Assembly (NCBI GenBank): GCA_024763055.1
Contig: JANTGH010000015.1
Location: forward strand, 1 to 42,128
Direction: 5' to 3'
Source: Desulfobulbaceae bacterium
GTDB taxonomy: Bacteria > Desulfobacterota > Desulfobulbia > Desulfobulbales > Desulfobulbaceae
Length of the DNA stretch: 42,128 nt
Shown here: piece after piece, positions 33,507-42,128 of the stretch
Numbering within the stretch: position 1 is the stretch's first letter
Layout of the letters: every line of letters starts with the position of its first letter
Program-made: the position numbers and the translations under genes
Notes under the pieces: model-generated
What the model saw: only the letters and a program-made list of their open reading frames with translations
Told to the model about the DNA's origin: nothing
Databases searched by the model: none

Positions 33507-34796
33507 GTGCAAACGGAACATACCCTTGAAATAAAAAAGATTATAGCCGGCGGCAATGGCCTGGGCCATCTTGATGACGGTATGGTGGTCATGACGCCAT
33601 TTGTTTTACCGGGAGAAAGAGTCAACGTAGCGAAACTTAAACAATTTTCCGGGCATATCCAGGCAACAACTCTCTCTATTAAGCAGCCAAGCCCGCAACG
33701 CTGCCCCCCGTTGTGTCCACAGTTCGGCACCTGTGGAGGCTGCAGCCTCCAACACACGCCCTATAGTAACCAGCTAGCAATTAAACAAGAAATTCTTTTT
33801 GAAACACTGATTAGAGGGCATGTGCTGCCCGAAAAAAAAATTCCCCTGCCTTTGCCGTCGCCTCATTCCGAGGAATATCGATATAAAATACGATTGCATC
33901 TCGCAAAAAACGGCCGGATAGGTTTTCATAAGATGCAGAGCCATGCGCTCGTCAGCATCACGCACTGTCCACTGGCTGCTCCTGCCCTTAACAGAGTTCT
34001 GCTCAATCTGAGCGCCTCCGGTCTGTTGCCGGAAATCGCCTCATCCTGCAACCAGATCGAGCTGATATGTTCTCCAAAGGATACGACTGTTGCCGCCACT
34101 TTATTCCTGTCGGAGACCAGGCAACCGTCTCGAACACTTTTAGAGACAATGCTCAGTATAATTAATCTCAAGGGACTGATGCTTCAACACAAAAGACAGA
34201 CAATGTTCATCCCGAAACCGATTTTGCTTCGGCAATCATTTTCCACTGCAACACATCACTATACCCTGCAATGGGACAATCGCAGCTTTTTCCAGATTAA
34301 CCCGCAACAGAACCAACAGCTCATAGACATTGTCCTTACGGCGGCAGGTACTGTTGCAGGGAAAAAAATTCTCGATCTTTTCTGCGGCATGGGAAATTTT
34401 TCCATTCCGCTGGCGCTCCGGGGAGCCAGGGTTACCGGAGTTGAGCTCAATAAAAACGCTGTTGCCGCCGCCCGGACTAATGCCCGCAATGCGGAAATAC
34501 ATGAAAGCAAATTCATTACCGCCGATGTAAGCCGTTATCTCCGACAACTCGCTAACATGCAGTCCCGTTTCGATATTGTCCTGCTTGATCCCCCAAGGAA
34601 GGGGCTTGGCCATGCGACCGAAGTACTGGCACAAATCCCAGCCGAAATGATTGTGTATATCTCCTGTGACCTTGCCACACTGACCCGGGATCTGAAAACA
34701 CTTGTCAAAAAATACAGGCTGATGTCCGTGACTCCGATTGATATGTTTCCCCACACCCATCATATTGAATGCGTGGCAGTCCTGGAAAAAAATTGA
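33507..34796 (+). CDS. Class I SAM-dependent RNA uracil methyltransferase (TrmA/RlmD-like)
   Basis: 429 residues. The N-terminal TRAM-like domain (GGNGLGHLDDGMVVMTPFVL) is followed by CPPLCPQFGTCGGCSLQHTP, the [4Fe-4S]-cluster region of RlmD-type enzymes. The C-terminal methyltransferase has the SAM motif ILDLFCGMGNFSIPLA, the motif LLDPPRKGLG, and catalytic VYISCDLATLTRDL with the nucleophilic Cys. It methylates uracil C5 in rRNA or tRNA; which target cannot be read from sequence alone. The GTG at 33507 has GAGG 5 nt upstream. It starts a plus-strand run with the core-MetE-like and lysS genes, but the 136-bp gap after it makes co-transcription uncertain. Confidence 0.92.
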   Translation: MQTEHTLEIKKIIAGGNGLGHLDDGMVVMTPFVLPGERVNVAKLKQFSGHIQATTLSIKQPSPQRCPPLCPQFGTCGGCSLQHTPYSNQLAIKQEILFETLIRGHVLPEKKIPLPLPSPHSEEYRYKIRLHLAKNGRIGFHKMQSHALVSITHCPLAAPALNRVLLNLSASGLLPEIASSCNQIELICSPKDTTVAATLFLSETRQPSRTLLETMLSIINLKGLMLQHKRQTMFIPKPILLRQSFSTATHHYTLQWDNRSFFQINPQQNQQLIDIVLTAAGTVAGKKILDLFCGMGNFSIPLALRGARVTGVELNKNAVAAARTNARNAEIHESKFITADVSRYLRQLANMQSRFDIVLLDPPRKGLGHATEVLAQIPAEMIVYISCDLATLTRDLKTLVKKYRLMSVTPIDMFPHTHHIECVAVLEKN

Positions 34797-34932
34797 CATC
34801 ACTTACTGTTCGCACTACTTATATTACTTTTCCTGTCTGTTTAAATTTTTCGGCATACATGCCGCCTGAAAAATAGAAAGAAGCGCAGGTCGACCTGTCA
34901 TACCGTCGGCCGGCGATAATTGAGGTTGAACA

Positions 34933-36039
34933 ATGACGACCGAAACTACAGGTCGATTCTCCGCAAACGGGCTGCCGGTCCTGATCGGCAGTGTACCGCT
35001 GACCAATCATGCCAAGGCTTTGAAATGGATATTTGACGCCACTCCGGAAATTCCGCTCTGGCCGCAGCTGCCCCACAATCCGCTTGAGCAGATGATGCCG
35101 CAGTTTGCCGAGGGGATCCCCTGTATTGTTGAAGAGGACATTGCCGGGCCGGAAGGGCGCATCCTTTTTGATATCAACCGACCCGATTTTGAGGCGGAGA
35201 TGCTTGCCTTTTATGAAGATTATCTTGCCGCGCTTGAAAATCCCTCCTTGCTTGCCGGCTCCCGATTCCAGGTCAGTAAAGAACGGGCGGCAGGGTTGTA
35301 TCTTTTCCTTGATTCTCTGCCCGGTCGAGGTGGACTCACCGCTGTCAAAGGTCAGATTACCGGACCTTTTACCATGTTGACCGGCATCAAGGACAGGGAG
35401 GGTAAGGCTGGATATTTTGATGACACCATCCGTGACATGGTCACCAAAGGAATCAGTATGAAAAGTGCCTGGCAGACCCGTCTTCTTGCCGGTGCCACCG
35501 ACAAACCGATCCTCTTGTTTATTGACGAGCCGGCCCTGGCCGGACTGGGTTCTTCAGCCTTTATCGGAGTCACTGCCGAGGAAATCCGAACAATGATAGA
35601 CGAGGTTGCCGAGGCCGTCCATCAAGCGGGGGGCCTTGCCGGTATCCATGTCTGCGCAAATACTGACTGGTCGATTCTGCTGAAAAGCAGTATTGATATA
35701 CTCAGCTTTGATGCCCATGGCTTTTTTGACAAAATGGCCGCACTGAAGAGTGAGGTTGCCGGTTTCCTTGACCGGGGTTCTATTATTGCCTGGGGCGGAG
35801 TTCCGACTTCAAGAGAAGAAGAAATCAACACCGAATCCACGGAATCGCTGAGCGATCTGTTTACCCGGCAAATGCAGGCTTTTGTTACACCTGGTCGTGA
35901 CATGAGGAGACTGCTCAAGCAAACCCTTATTACCCCAAGTTGCGGCACTGGCTCGCTCTCCCCGGAAGCGGCGGAAAGAGTCCTTTTCCTGACCCGCTCC
36001 ACCTCGAACAGGCTGCGCAGGCAATACTTCCCGAGTTGA
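34933..36039 (+). CDS. Core-MetE-like protein (methionine synthase II catalytic-domain homolog)
   Basis: 368 residues resembling the C-terminal zinc domain of cobalamin-independent methionine synthase, without its N-terminal domain. Zinc ligands expected of that fold are visible: His239 and Cys241 in GIHVCANTDW and Cys337 in TPSCGTGS, with LLFIDEPAL near residue 195. The shorter 'core-MetE' group is thought to accept a methyl group from a corrinoid protein rather than from folate; whether this one does so is unknown. GAGG lies 8 nt before the ATG. The upstream gap contains small palindromes but no recognised riboswitch. lysS follows 75 bp downstream. Confidence 0.82.
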   Translation: MTTETTGRFSANGLPVLIGSVPLTNHAKALKWIFDATPEIPLWPQLPHNPLEQMMPQFAEGIPCIVEEDIAGPEGRILFDINRPDFEAEMLAFYEDYLAALENPSLLAGSRFQVSKERAAGLYLFLDSLPGRGGLTAVKGQITGPFTMLTGIKDREGKAGYFDDTIRDMVTKGISMKSAWQTRLLAGATDKPILLFIDEPALAGLGSSAFIGVTAEEIRTMIDEVAEAVHQAGGLAGIHVCANTDWSILLKSSIDILSFDAHGFFDKMAALKSEVAGFLDRGSIIAWGGVPTSREEEINTESTESLSDLFTRQMQAFVTPGRDMRRLLKQTLITPSCGTGSLSPEAAERVLFLTRSTSNRLRRQYFPS

Positions 36040-36114
36040 ATGTCGATATAACAGTTCCAGACATAAACAGGAAGGCACACTGCTCCACTTATTGAACCCT
36101 AAGAAAAAAAATCC

Positions 36115-37656
36115 ATGGATAATCAAAACAATCTTCTTAAGGCCCGCCGGGAAAAGGCAAAAATCCTTGCGGAATCCGGTGTTAAACTGTTCAGCAATAC
36201 CTTTAAAATGCCCCAACCTATCAAGGAAATACTTCCGCGGGGTGAAACACTGGCTCCGGAATCCCATGAACAGGAAGGTGGAAACTATCGCGTAGCCGGT
36301 AGAATTATGTCCATGCGCAAATTCGGCAAAGCCGCCTTTTTTCATATCCAGGACGAAAGTGGACGGATTCAAATCTATGCCAAACGAGACCTGCTTGGGG
36401 ACGAGACCTTTAAACAGTTTAAAAAATGGGATGTGGGTGACATCGTTGGAATTGTTGGCAAACTGTTTAAAACAAAAACCGGCGAACTCTCCATAGAGGC
36501 CGCTGGCCTGCAGATGATCACCAAATCTCTGCGTCCGCTGCCGGAAAAATTTCACGGCCTCACAGATGTGGAGACCCGCTATCGCCAACGTTATGTCGAC
36601 TTGATCGTCAATCCCGAGGTTCGGGATACCTTTCGCAAACGGGTGGAGATCATTCGCCTGATCCGTGAATTTTTCAGTAACCGCAGTTTTCTTGAAGTGG
36701 AAACGCCCATGATGCAGCCGGTGCCTGGTGGAGCCACGGCCAAGCCATTTAAAACACACCACAACGCTTTAGGCCTGGACCTGTTTCTGCGCATTGCTCC
36801 GGAACTGTACCTGAAGCGTCTGCTTGTAGGCGGATTTGAACGGGTATTTGAAATTAATCGCAACTTTCGCAACGAAGGGCTCTCCACCCGGCATAACCCG
36901 GAATTTACCATGCTGGAATTCTACCAGGCTTATGCCACTTATCATGACCTGATGGACCTCACGGAAGAGCTGATCTCCTGGATTGCCTCCGAAGTTACCG
37001 GTTCCATGGAAATCAGCTACCAGGGAAGCACGGTTAACCTGTCCCCGCCCTGGCAGCGCTATACCATGGAGGAGGCCCTTATTGAAGTGGCCGGTATTGA
37101 CCCGGAAATCCTGGCCGACGATACAAAGATTATGGCAATAACAAAAGAAAAGGGTATTGAATTGCAGCCCGAGGCCGGTCCCGGTAAGGCAAAGACCGAA
37201 TTATTCGAAATGCTTGTTGAAGAAAAACTGATCAATCCCACCTTTATCACCTCCTATCCAACCGAGGTGTCCCCTCTGGCCAGACGAAATGAAGAAGACC
37301 CGAACGTCACCGACAGGTTTGAGCTTTTCATCACCGGCAGGGAAATCGCAAATGCCTTTTCCGAGCTCAACGATCCTGCGGACCAATACGAACGTTTTAT
37401 CAAACAGATTAATGAACGCGGTGATGATGAAGAAATCCACCCGGAACTGGATTATGATTATGTCCGGGCTCTGGAGTATGGCATGCCCTCAGCAGCGGGA
37501 GAAGGAATCGGCATTGATCGACTGGTCATGTTGCTTACCGATTCTCCCTCCATTCGTGACGTCATCCTGTTTCCGCATCTAAAGCCCGAAACTGTCGAAC
37601 CAGTACGGAAAAATAAGAAGAAAAAAAGCAATAAAAAACCGGAGATTCGACCATGA
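36115..37656 (+). CDS. lysS: Class II lysyl-tRNA synthetase
   Basis: 513 residues. The N-terminal OB fold (about 60-165) includes [20 protein letters not shown]; motif 1 is near [12 protein letters not shown], motif 2 is [20 protein letters not shown], and motif 3 is [20 protein letters not shown] near the C terminus. These fix it as class II LysRS. It charges tRNA-Lys in the cytoplasm. The last dozen residues are an unusually basic tail ([16 protein letters not shown]). Its stop overlaps the start of the small cytochrome gene downstream by ATGA. The start has no strong ribosome binding site. Confidence 0.97.
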   Translation: MDNQNNLLKARREKAKILAESGVKLFSNTFKMPQPIKEILPRGETLAPESHEQEGGNYRVAGRIMSMRKFGKAAFFHIQDESGRIQIYAKRDLLGDETFKQFKKWDVGDIVGIVGKLFKTKTGELSIEAAGLQMITKSLRPLPEKFHGLTDVETRYRQRYVDLIVNPEVRDTFRKRVEIIRLIREFFSNRSFLEVETPMMQPVPGGATAKPFKTHHNALGLDLFLRIAPELYLKRLLVGGFERVFEINRNFRNEGLSTRHNPEFTMLEFYQAYATYHDLMDLTEELISWIASEVTGSMEISYQGSTVNLSPPWQRYTMEEALIEVAGIDPEILADDTKIMAITKEKGIELQPEAGPGKAKTELFEMLVEEKLINPTFITSYPTEVSPLARRNEEDPNVTDRFELFITGREIANAFSELNDPADQYERFIKQINERGDDEEIHPELDYDYVRALEYGMPSAAGEGIGIDRLVMLLTDSPSIRDVILFPHLKPETVEPVRKNKKKKSNKKPEIRP

Positions 37657-37952
37657 AAGATTTTTTCCTGCTTCTCGTCATCCTGTTCTTTTTATGCGGA
37701 ACCGCTTCTGCAAAAGAGGTGAACAGGGAAAAGTGCGCCTCCTATATAAATATGTATTGCACTCGTTGTCACACATCCGGGCGCATTTGTGACGGACTGA
37801 AAAAAAACGATGAAGACGGGTGGCGGAAAATCATCAGTGAGATGGCGGAAAATGACAGTGACATTGATCAGGACGTACAGGTCACGGTCCACGCCTGCCT
37901 GACATCAATGCCGGCCGACGACCCCGTCGTCTGCGCAAAAAAAAGCGACTGA
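37653..37952 (+). CDS. Small exported monoheme c-type cytochrome
   Basis: 99 residues. The signal peptide [17 protein letters not shown] is followed by a single heme motif in [16 protein letters not shown] near residue 39. No Met ligand typical of cytochrome c is obvious near the C terminus besides SMPADDP, where Met could serve. Other cysteines (near 29, 47, 84, 94) may form disulfides. Translation is probably coupled to lysS through the ATGA overlap, an odd pairing of a tRNA synthetase and a periplasmic cytochrome. Electron-transfer partners are unknown. Confidence 0.85.
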   Translation: MKDFFLLLVILFFLCGTASAKEVNREKCASYINMYCTRCHTSGRICDGLKKNDEDGWRKIISEMAENDSDIDQDVQVTVHACLTSMPADDPVVCAKKSD

Positions 37953-38036
37953 CGTTCACATGCCGTTCAGATTTTTTCCTGCTGACTTTATTTTTTTGCT
38001 GATTATTCTTTTGGATGCTTTGAAAAAGTAAATATT

Positions 38037-38050
38037 TTGTCCAAGGACAA
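38037..38050. other. Short inverted repeat upstream of lolC
   Basis: TTGTCC-AA-GGACAA lies in the 227-bp A+T-rich gap between the small cytochrome gene and lolC. It could be an operator. Nothing else recognisable is in this gap. Confidence 0.3.
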
Positions 38051-38179
38051 GGAACAGAAAAATAAGAAGAACAGCATATTAGTCACATGTAGGTATTTTT
38101 CTTTTCATTGTGACGCAGTAATCGGGAAAAATAACATTTTTTCAAGGTAGCTTTTTGTTTTTCTTACCGAGCCAGAATT

Positions 38180-39403
38180 ATGACCTTTGAATGGTTTGTC
38201 AGTCTCCGGTATCTCCGGGCCAAACGAAAACAAAAATTCATTTCGCTGATCTCGATCATTTCCGTGTTAGGGGTGGCGGTCGGAGTCATGGCGCTCATTG
38301 TCGTACTCTCTGTGTACACCGGTTTCACCGAAGGACTGCGCGACCAGATCATCGGTATCAATGCCCATATTCTGATCCAGCGTTTTTCCGGTTCAATTCC
38401 GAAGGCAGAGGCAGTCATCAAACAAATCAAGTCGGTTCCGGGAGTAAAAGATGCAACCCCTCTTATTTATTCTCAGGCCCTGATCAGCTCAGGCCGCAAT
38501 TCCACCGGGGTTGCCCTGCGCGGGATAGATCCTGAAAGCGCCGGCAAGGTTATTGCCATTGAACGGAAGATGAAGGGTGGCAGTCTGCAGACGCTGACAA
38601 ACACTGACACATTACCGGCAATTATTGTAGGTATTGAACTGGCCCGGCAGTTACGGGTTGCAATGAACGACAAAATCAGACTTATCTCGCCCAACGGACC
38701 GCTCTCGCCCATGGGCATTTTGCCCAAGGTTCTGACCTGCAGGGTTGTCGGCCTGTTTGAAACCGGAATGTTTGAATACGATTCCACTATGGCCTTCATC
38801 AGTCTCAAAACAGCCCGTGCCCTGGCCGGGCTTTCCCGTGGTGTTCATGGTATTGAGGTCCGGGTTGACAGCGTGGACGAAGCAAACACGGTTGCAGAGA
38901 CGATTCAGGAACGGCTTGGGCAGGGCTATTCCGTCCGTGACTGGATGCAGATCAATAAAAATCTTTTTGCCGCGCTCAAGCTTGAAAAGTTAGGCATCTT
39001 TATTGCCCTTGATCTTATTATCCTGGTTGCGGCCTTAAACATCATCAGCGCTCTTGTAATGGTGGTTATGGAGAAAAAACGTGATATTGCCATCCTCAAA
39101 TCCATGGGAGCTTCAACACGATCCATTATTCGCATTTTTTTCTACCAGGGCATGGTTATCGGCATAGGCGGCACCCTGCTCGGTGTTCTAAGCGGACTTG
39201 GCCTCTGTGCCCTTTTGCAACATTACCCGATCATCGAACTGCCGAGAAATGTCTACCCCATGTCGACCATGCCCATCAAGGTGGTACCGTTTGATGTCAC
39301 GGTCATCGCTGTTTCCGCCATCCTCATCACCCTGGCAGCTACCCTTTATCCTTCCTGGCAGGCATCCAGAGTGCGGCCGGCAGAGGCCCTGAGTTATGAG
39401 TAA
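38180..39403 (+). CDS. lolC: Lipoprotein-releasing ABC transporter permease LolC/LolE
   Basis: 407 residues of the MacB/FtsX-like permease family. An N-terminal helix after WFVSLRYLRAKRKQKFISLI precedes a periplasmic domain (about 45-255), then three helices in the C-terminal third, including ALVMVVMEKKRDIAILKSMG, the coupling helix, and a final [13 protein letters not shown]. With LolD, encoded next with an 8-bp overlap, it extracts lipoproteins from the inner membrane for LolA. Only one permease gene is present, so it may act as a homodimer (LolF-like). The start ATG has no strong ribosome binding site. Confidence 0.94.
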   Translation: MTFEWFVSLRYLRAKRKQKFISLISIISVLGVAVGVMALIVVLSVYTGFTEGLRDQIIGINAHILIQRFSGSIPKAEAVIKQIKSVPGVKDATPLIYSQALISSGRNSTGVALRGIDPESAGKVIAIERKMKGGSLQTLTNTDTLPAIIVGIELARQLRVAMNDKIRLISPNGPLSPMGILPKVLTCRVVGLFETGMFEYDSTMAFISLKTARALAGLSRGVHGIEVRVDSVDEANTVAETIQERLGQGYSVRDWMQINKNLFAALKLEKLGIFIALDLIILVAALNIISALVMVVMEKKRDIAILKSMGASTRSIIRIFFYQGMVIGIGGTLLGVLSGLGLCALLQHYPIIELPRNVYPMSTMPIKVVPFDVTVIAVSAILITLAATLYPSWQASRVRPAEALSYE

Positions 39404-40103
39404 TATGCTTTTGCAGGCGAAGGAACTGCGGAAAAATTTCGGTAAGGGAGAAAACCGGGTTGAAGTACTGCATGGTGTTGACCTCAAAGCCGAGCGCGGA
39501 ACAATGACAGCCATTGTCGGGGCCTCCGGTTCCGGCAAAACCACGTTGCTGCAGATCCTGGGCACCCTTGATTCTCCCGATGAAGGAGAACTCATCTTTG
39601 CGGGTCGGCAATTGACGAAATTAAGCGAAAAAGAACTCAGCAGACACCGTAATACCAATATCGGCTTTATTTTTCAGTTTCATCACCTGCTGCCGGAATT
39701 TTCCGCCCTGGAAAATGTCATGATGCCGGGCCGAATAGGCAGACAACCGGAAAAAGAACTGGGTAGAAAAGCAAAAGATCTCCTGACAAGGGTTGGCCTT
39801 GCCCATCGATTAAATCATCGACCAGGTGAACTCTCCGGCGGAGAACAACAGCGGGTCGCATTGGCACGGGCATTAATTCTGAAACCCGCCCTGCTTCTGG
39901 CTGATGAACCCACAGGTAACCTGGATACGGAAAGTGGAAATTCTGTTTTTTCCCTGCTTCAGGAACTCTGCAGGTCTCTTGATCTCTGCGTCATCATGGT
40001 GACCCATAATCTAAATCTGGCAGCGTCCATGGATAAAAAATTCACATTGATAGACGGTAAACTCTCCCAAACCCTTTGCCGCGCAGTCCATACAGCACAA
40101 TAA
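39396..40103 (+). CDS. lolD: Lipoprotein-releasing ABC transporter ATPase LolD
   Basis: 235 residues with all ABC motifs: Walker [17 protein letters not shown] near residue 41, Q-loop region [20 protein letters not shown], signature [15 protein letters not shown] near 146, Walker [12 protein letters not shown] and the switch His in MVTHNL. The [10 protein letters not shown] segment is typical of LolD. It powers the LolC-type permease at the cytoplasmic face. Its start lies inside the end of lolC, so the two are translationally coupled. Confidence 0.96.
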   Translation: MSNMLLQAKELRKNFGKGENRVEVLHGVDLKAERGTMTAIVGASGSGKTTLLQILGTLDSPDEGELIFAGRQLTKLSEKELSRHRNTNIGFIFQFHHLLPEFSALENVMMPGRIGRQPEKELGRKAKDLLTRVGLAHRLNHRPGELSGGEQQRVALARALILKPALLLADEPTGNLDTESGNSVFSLLQELCRSLDLCVIMVTHNLNLAASMDKKFTLIDGKLSQTLCRAVHTAQ

Positions 40104-40195
40104 TCTATAGAGCTCAAGCATTTGACAGTGATGCTTTATTCGTGATAGCATAAATCTATCAGGTAGTTATCCAATGGAATCGGCAGAGTAGAGCC

Positions 40196-40252
40196 GGATT
40201 CTCAGGCCACAGCCACAACACTGACACTGACACTGCTACGCTGCTATGAAAA
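40196..40252 (+). repeat. Dispersed repeat A, copy 2
   Basis: Matches 148-198 over its whole length except for a six-base expansion of TGACAC. It lies in the 250-bp gap between lolD and the GGDEF gene. The rest of the gap holds no recognised gene. Confidence 0.6.
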
Positions 40253-40353
40253 CATCCCGAAACGGCACCATTTCTCGGACGTTTTTTGGATACAATCATG
40301 CCTGTCGTCAGTAATGGTCCAACATTTTTCCCCACCCTTTGAGCTGGTACGCC

Positions 40354-42030
40354 ATGGAACTCTTTAATCATCTTCCCTGCCCCGCCTTGATACTGCATGA
40401 GGATTTTACAATATATAGAGCCAACACCGCAGCCTGCACACTTTTTGACAACCCTGAAATGGAAGAAAAAAATATCGACCTTGCCGCCCATTGTAATCAG
40501 GCCGTGATCAAAGAACTCCATGAGGCCCTCTCCACTTTAAAAAACGGCACTCCCCTGAAAAAGACAATAAAAATGCACAGCAGCGACGGCAAACCAATAA
40601 CAGTTGGCTCCTCCCTGACCATCCTACCCGACAGCAAGGCGCTGCTTCTGCTGACCGAACATGATAGAGAGCAGAGCTGCACCCCGGGTTGCCATAAACT
40701 CCGTATCCTCGAGGAACAGTATCAGAACAATCCCGCCGGCATACTGCTCGTCAACGACAAAATGGAAATGATCTCCTATAACAGGAAATTTTTACAGATG
40801 TGGAATATTCCCGAATCTATTCAACAAAACCGGGATGAGAACAAAAGTCTGCAGACTGTACTGGAGCAGATCAGAAAACCGGAAAAATTCTTAGCCAAGG
40901 TTTATGAGTTGTACAAGAATCCCGAGCAGAAAAGCAGGGATGAGGTCGAGCTTAAAGACGGCCGCATTTTCTACCGTCATTCCTTTCCTGTGTACACGGA
41001 GCATATCTATCACGGCAGAGTCTGGTATTTTCTTGATATCACATCCTTAAAAGCCGCTCAGCGAAAAATTGTCCGCCAGCAGAAATTCCAGCGGGCCATA
41101 TTGGAACATATACAGGATGGTATTGTCGCCTGTAATTCCAGAGGACAACTTTCCATGTTCAACCGGGCCAGCAGGGAAATTCACGGTTGTGACCTTGTTC
41201 AGGTTCCCCAGGAAGAATGGAGCCAATATTACCATCTCTTTACTGCCGATGGGGTGACGCCCCTGAAAAGTGATAGAAATCCGCTTGTCAGAGCATTGCG
41301 GGGCGAGGAGATACACAACCAGGAAATGGTCATTAAATCCAGAAATGGGGACGCAAGAGAATTGCGCACCAATGGCCAGGCCATGTATGACAACGAAGGC
41401 AACAAATTAGGGGCGGTTATCAGTCTTCACGATATTACAGACTTGAATAAAGCCAAAAAGAAGCTGCACCATCTCGCTTACCATGATGAGCTGACCGGTC
41501 TTGCCAATCGACGACTGTTTCACGACCTGCTGAAACAGAATATTCGGCGGGCCAGACGAAATATGGAAAAAACAGCAGTGCTGTTTCTCGATCTTGACAA
41601 CTTCAAACAGATTAACGACCAACACGGACATGAGGCCGGAGACCAGTTACTCGTGCAATTAGCCGCAATATTGCGACTGCACCTGCGTGATTCCGATATC
41701 CTCTGCCGTTGGGGAGGAGATGAATTTCTCATTGCCCTCCAGGAAATCAGCTCTAATCAGATGGCCTGTAAGGTGGCAAAAAAAATTTGCCGGGCGGTGG
41801 AAAATGAACTCGCCGGGTTGTGCGGCGAAAGCGGCTTAAGCGCAAGTATCGGCATAGCCCTGTATCCCGAACACGGACAAAGCCCGGACATGCTTATTCG
41901 CCGGGCGGACATGGCCATGTATATGGCCAAAGACCAAGGTAAGAATCAGTTCTCTCTCTTTCTCAAAAACACCTTTGCGCCCGAGCAGGAAAACAAGGTG
42001 TCAGAACAGAACAACAACCTGTCGCGATAA
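40354..42030 (+). CDS. Multi-PAS GGDEF diguanylate cyclase
   Basis: About 558 residues. Three PAS-like domains lie at about 1-110, 120-245 (ILLVNDKMEMISYNRKFLQM) and 255-375 (GIVACNSRGQLSMFNRASRE, ending HDITDLNKAKK). The GGDEF domain (about 385-545) has LTGLANRRLFHDLL, FLDLDNFKQINDQHGHEAGD and GGDEF with RDSD five residues before it, an I-site. No transmembrane segment is present, so it should be a cytoplasmic sensor that makes cyclic di-GMP. ATG 40354 is used; an in-frame TTG 15 bp upstream is an alternative. It resembles the GGDEF half of the protein at 29823 but has no Cys-rich GAF domain. Confidence 0.92.
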   Translation: MELFNHLPCPALILHEDFTIYRANTAACTLFDNPEMEEKNIDLAAHCNQAVIKELHEALSTLKNGTPLKKTIKMHSSDGKPITVGSSLTILPDSKALLLLTEHDREQSCTPGCHKLRILEEQYQNNPAGILLVNDKMEMISYNRKFLQMWNIPESIQQNRDENKSLQTVLEQIRKPEKFLAKVYELYKNPEQKSRDEVELKDGRIFYRHSFPVYTEHIYHGRVWYFLDITSLKAAQRKIVRQQKFQRAILEHIQDGIVACNSRGQLSMFNRASREIHGCDLVQVPQEEWSQYYHLFTADGVTPLKSDRNPLVRALRGEEIHNQEMVIKSRNGDARELRTNGQAMYDNEGNKLGAVISLHDITDLNKAKKKLHHLAYHDELTGLANRRLFHDLLKQNIRRARRNMEKTAVLFLDLDNFKQINDQHGHEAGDQLLVQLAAILRLHLRDSDILCRWGGDEFLIALQEISSNQMACKVAKKICRAVENELAGLCGESGLSASIGIALYPEHGQSPDMLIRRADMAMYMAKDQGKNQFSLFLKNTFAPEQENKVSEQNNNLSR

Positions 42031-42128
42031 AAATAAGCGGGGTAGAGTGAAGACATTAGGGACTGTAAGGAAATACGTGTAACAATATTGCACTGATTTT
42101 TTGTTCATTTTCAAGGCGCGTAGCAAGT
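42031..42128. other. Window end, nothing assigned
   Basis: The last 98 bases hold no gene. GGGACTGTAAGGAAATACGT from 42059 is vaguely like the end of an IS256-family element, but the element, if any, lies beyond the window. Confidence 0.3.

Noticed and set aside
34840-34932. Cobalamin or SAM riboswitch before the core-MetE-like gene
   Set aside because: Only short palindromes are present; none of the conserved riboswitch cores was recognised.
40670-40700. Heme-binding motif CTPGCH in the PAS-GGDEF protein
   Set aside because: Spacing is CX3CH, the protein has no signal peptide, and c-type heme is attached only outside the cytoplasm.
42059-42128. Left end of an IS256-type element
   Set aside because: Only one weakly similar end is visible and the rest would lie beyond the window.

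Overview
The window looks like chromosome from an anaerobic, cytochrome-rich Gram-negative bacterium, most likely a Desulfobacterota member (Desulfobulbales-like). This is inferred from gene content: multiheme c cytochromes, a Trx-linked ArsC with ACR3, LolC/LolD, core-MetE-like protein, many PAS/GGDEF regulators and an apparent in-frame UGA selenocysteine codon. No rRNA or tRNA gene, CRISPR array or prophage was recognised.

Layout. 1-510: structured intergenic DNA with hairpins and one copy of a dispersed repeat. 511-3742: three plus-strand genes (nucleotidyltransferase, PqqD-like chaperone, HprK-like kinase fused to a family 2 glycosyltransferase), resembling the poorly understood 'HPr-rel-A/PqqD' cassettes. 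3782-4260: remains of a multiheme cytochrome gene. 4549-6498: an arsenic operon (arsR, acr3, arsC) behind a promoter with a built-in operator. 6557-18567: a long minus-strand series. In transcription order it is a PF03773 permease, a small thioredoxin-like protein, a TolC/MFP/RND tripartite efflux system, an octaheme cytochrome, a DUF1566 protein, then a periplasmic thioredoxin, CcdA and a PliI-like exported protein. 19001-19700: remnants of insertion sequences. 19929-23667: universal stress protein, NhaD/ArsB-type transporter, flavin reductase-like protein and TSUP permease. 23719-27636: trpS, dnaK and grpE (minus). 28194-33240: aminotransferase, GAF-PAS-PAS-GGDEF protein and an NtrC-type regulator (minus), with a MITE-like element between the first two. 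33507-37952: TrmA/RlmD-type RNA methyltransferase, core-MetE-like protein, lysS and a small monoheme cytochrome. 38180-40103: lolC and lolD. 40354-42030: a PAS-GGDEF protein.

The most interesting observation is the octaheme cytochrome at 8980-11490 (minus). Its reading frame is interrupted once, by a TGA at 11065-11067, with the frame intact on both sides and one heme motif before it and seven after. A stem-loop starting 9 nt after the UGA has a four-base apical loop with G in second position, 22 nt downstream, as expected of a bacterial SECIS. I propose a selenocysteine-containing octaheme membrane cytochrome, co-transcribed with an RND efflux pump and near thioredoxin/CcdA genes. This needs checking by homolog alignment (Cys at the UGA position) and by finding selA/selB/selC in the same genome.

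Other structure not explained by genes: a three-copy intergenic repeat (27703, 31769, 33375), a two-copy repeat (148 and 40196), a 184-bp MITE-like element with TAA duplications (29628-29811), a CIRCE-like inverted repeat before dnaK, and 17-bp tandem repeats upstream of the thioredoxin operon.
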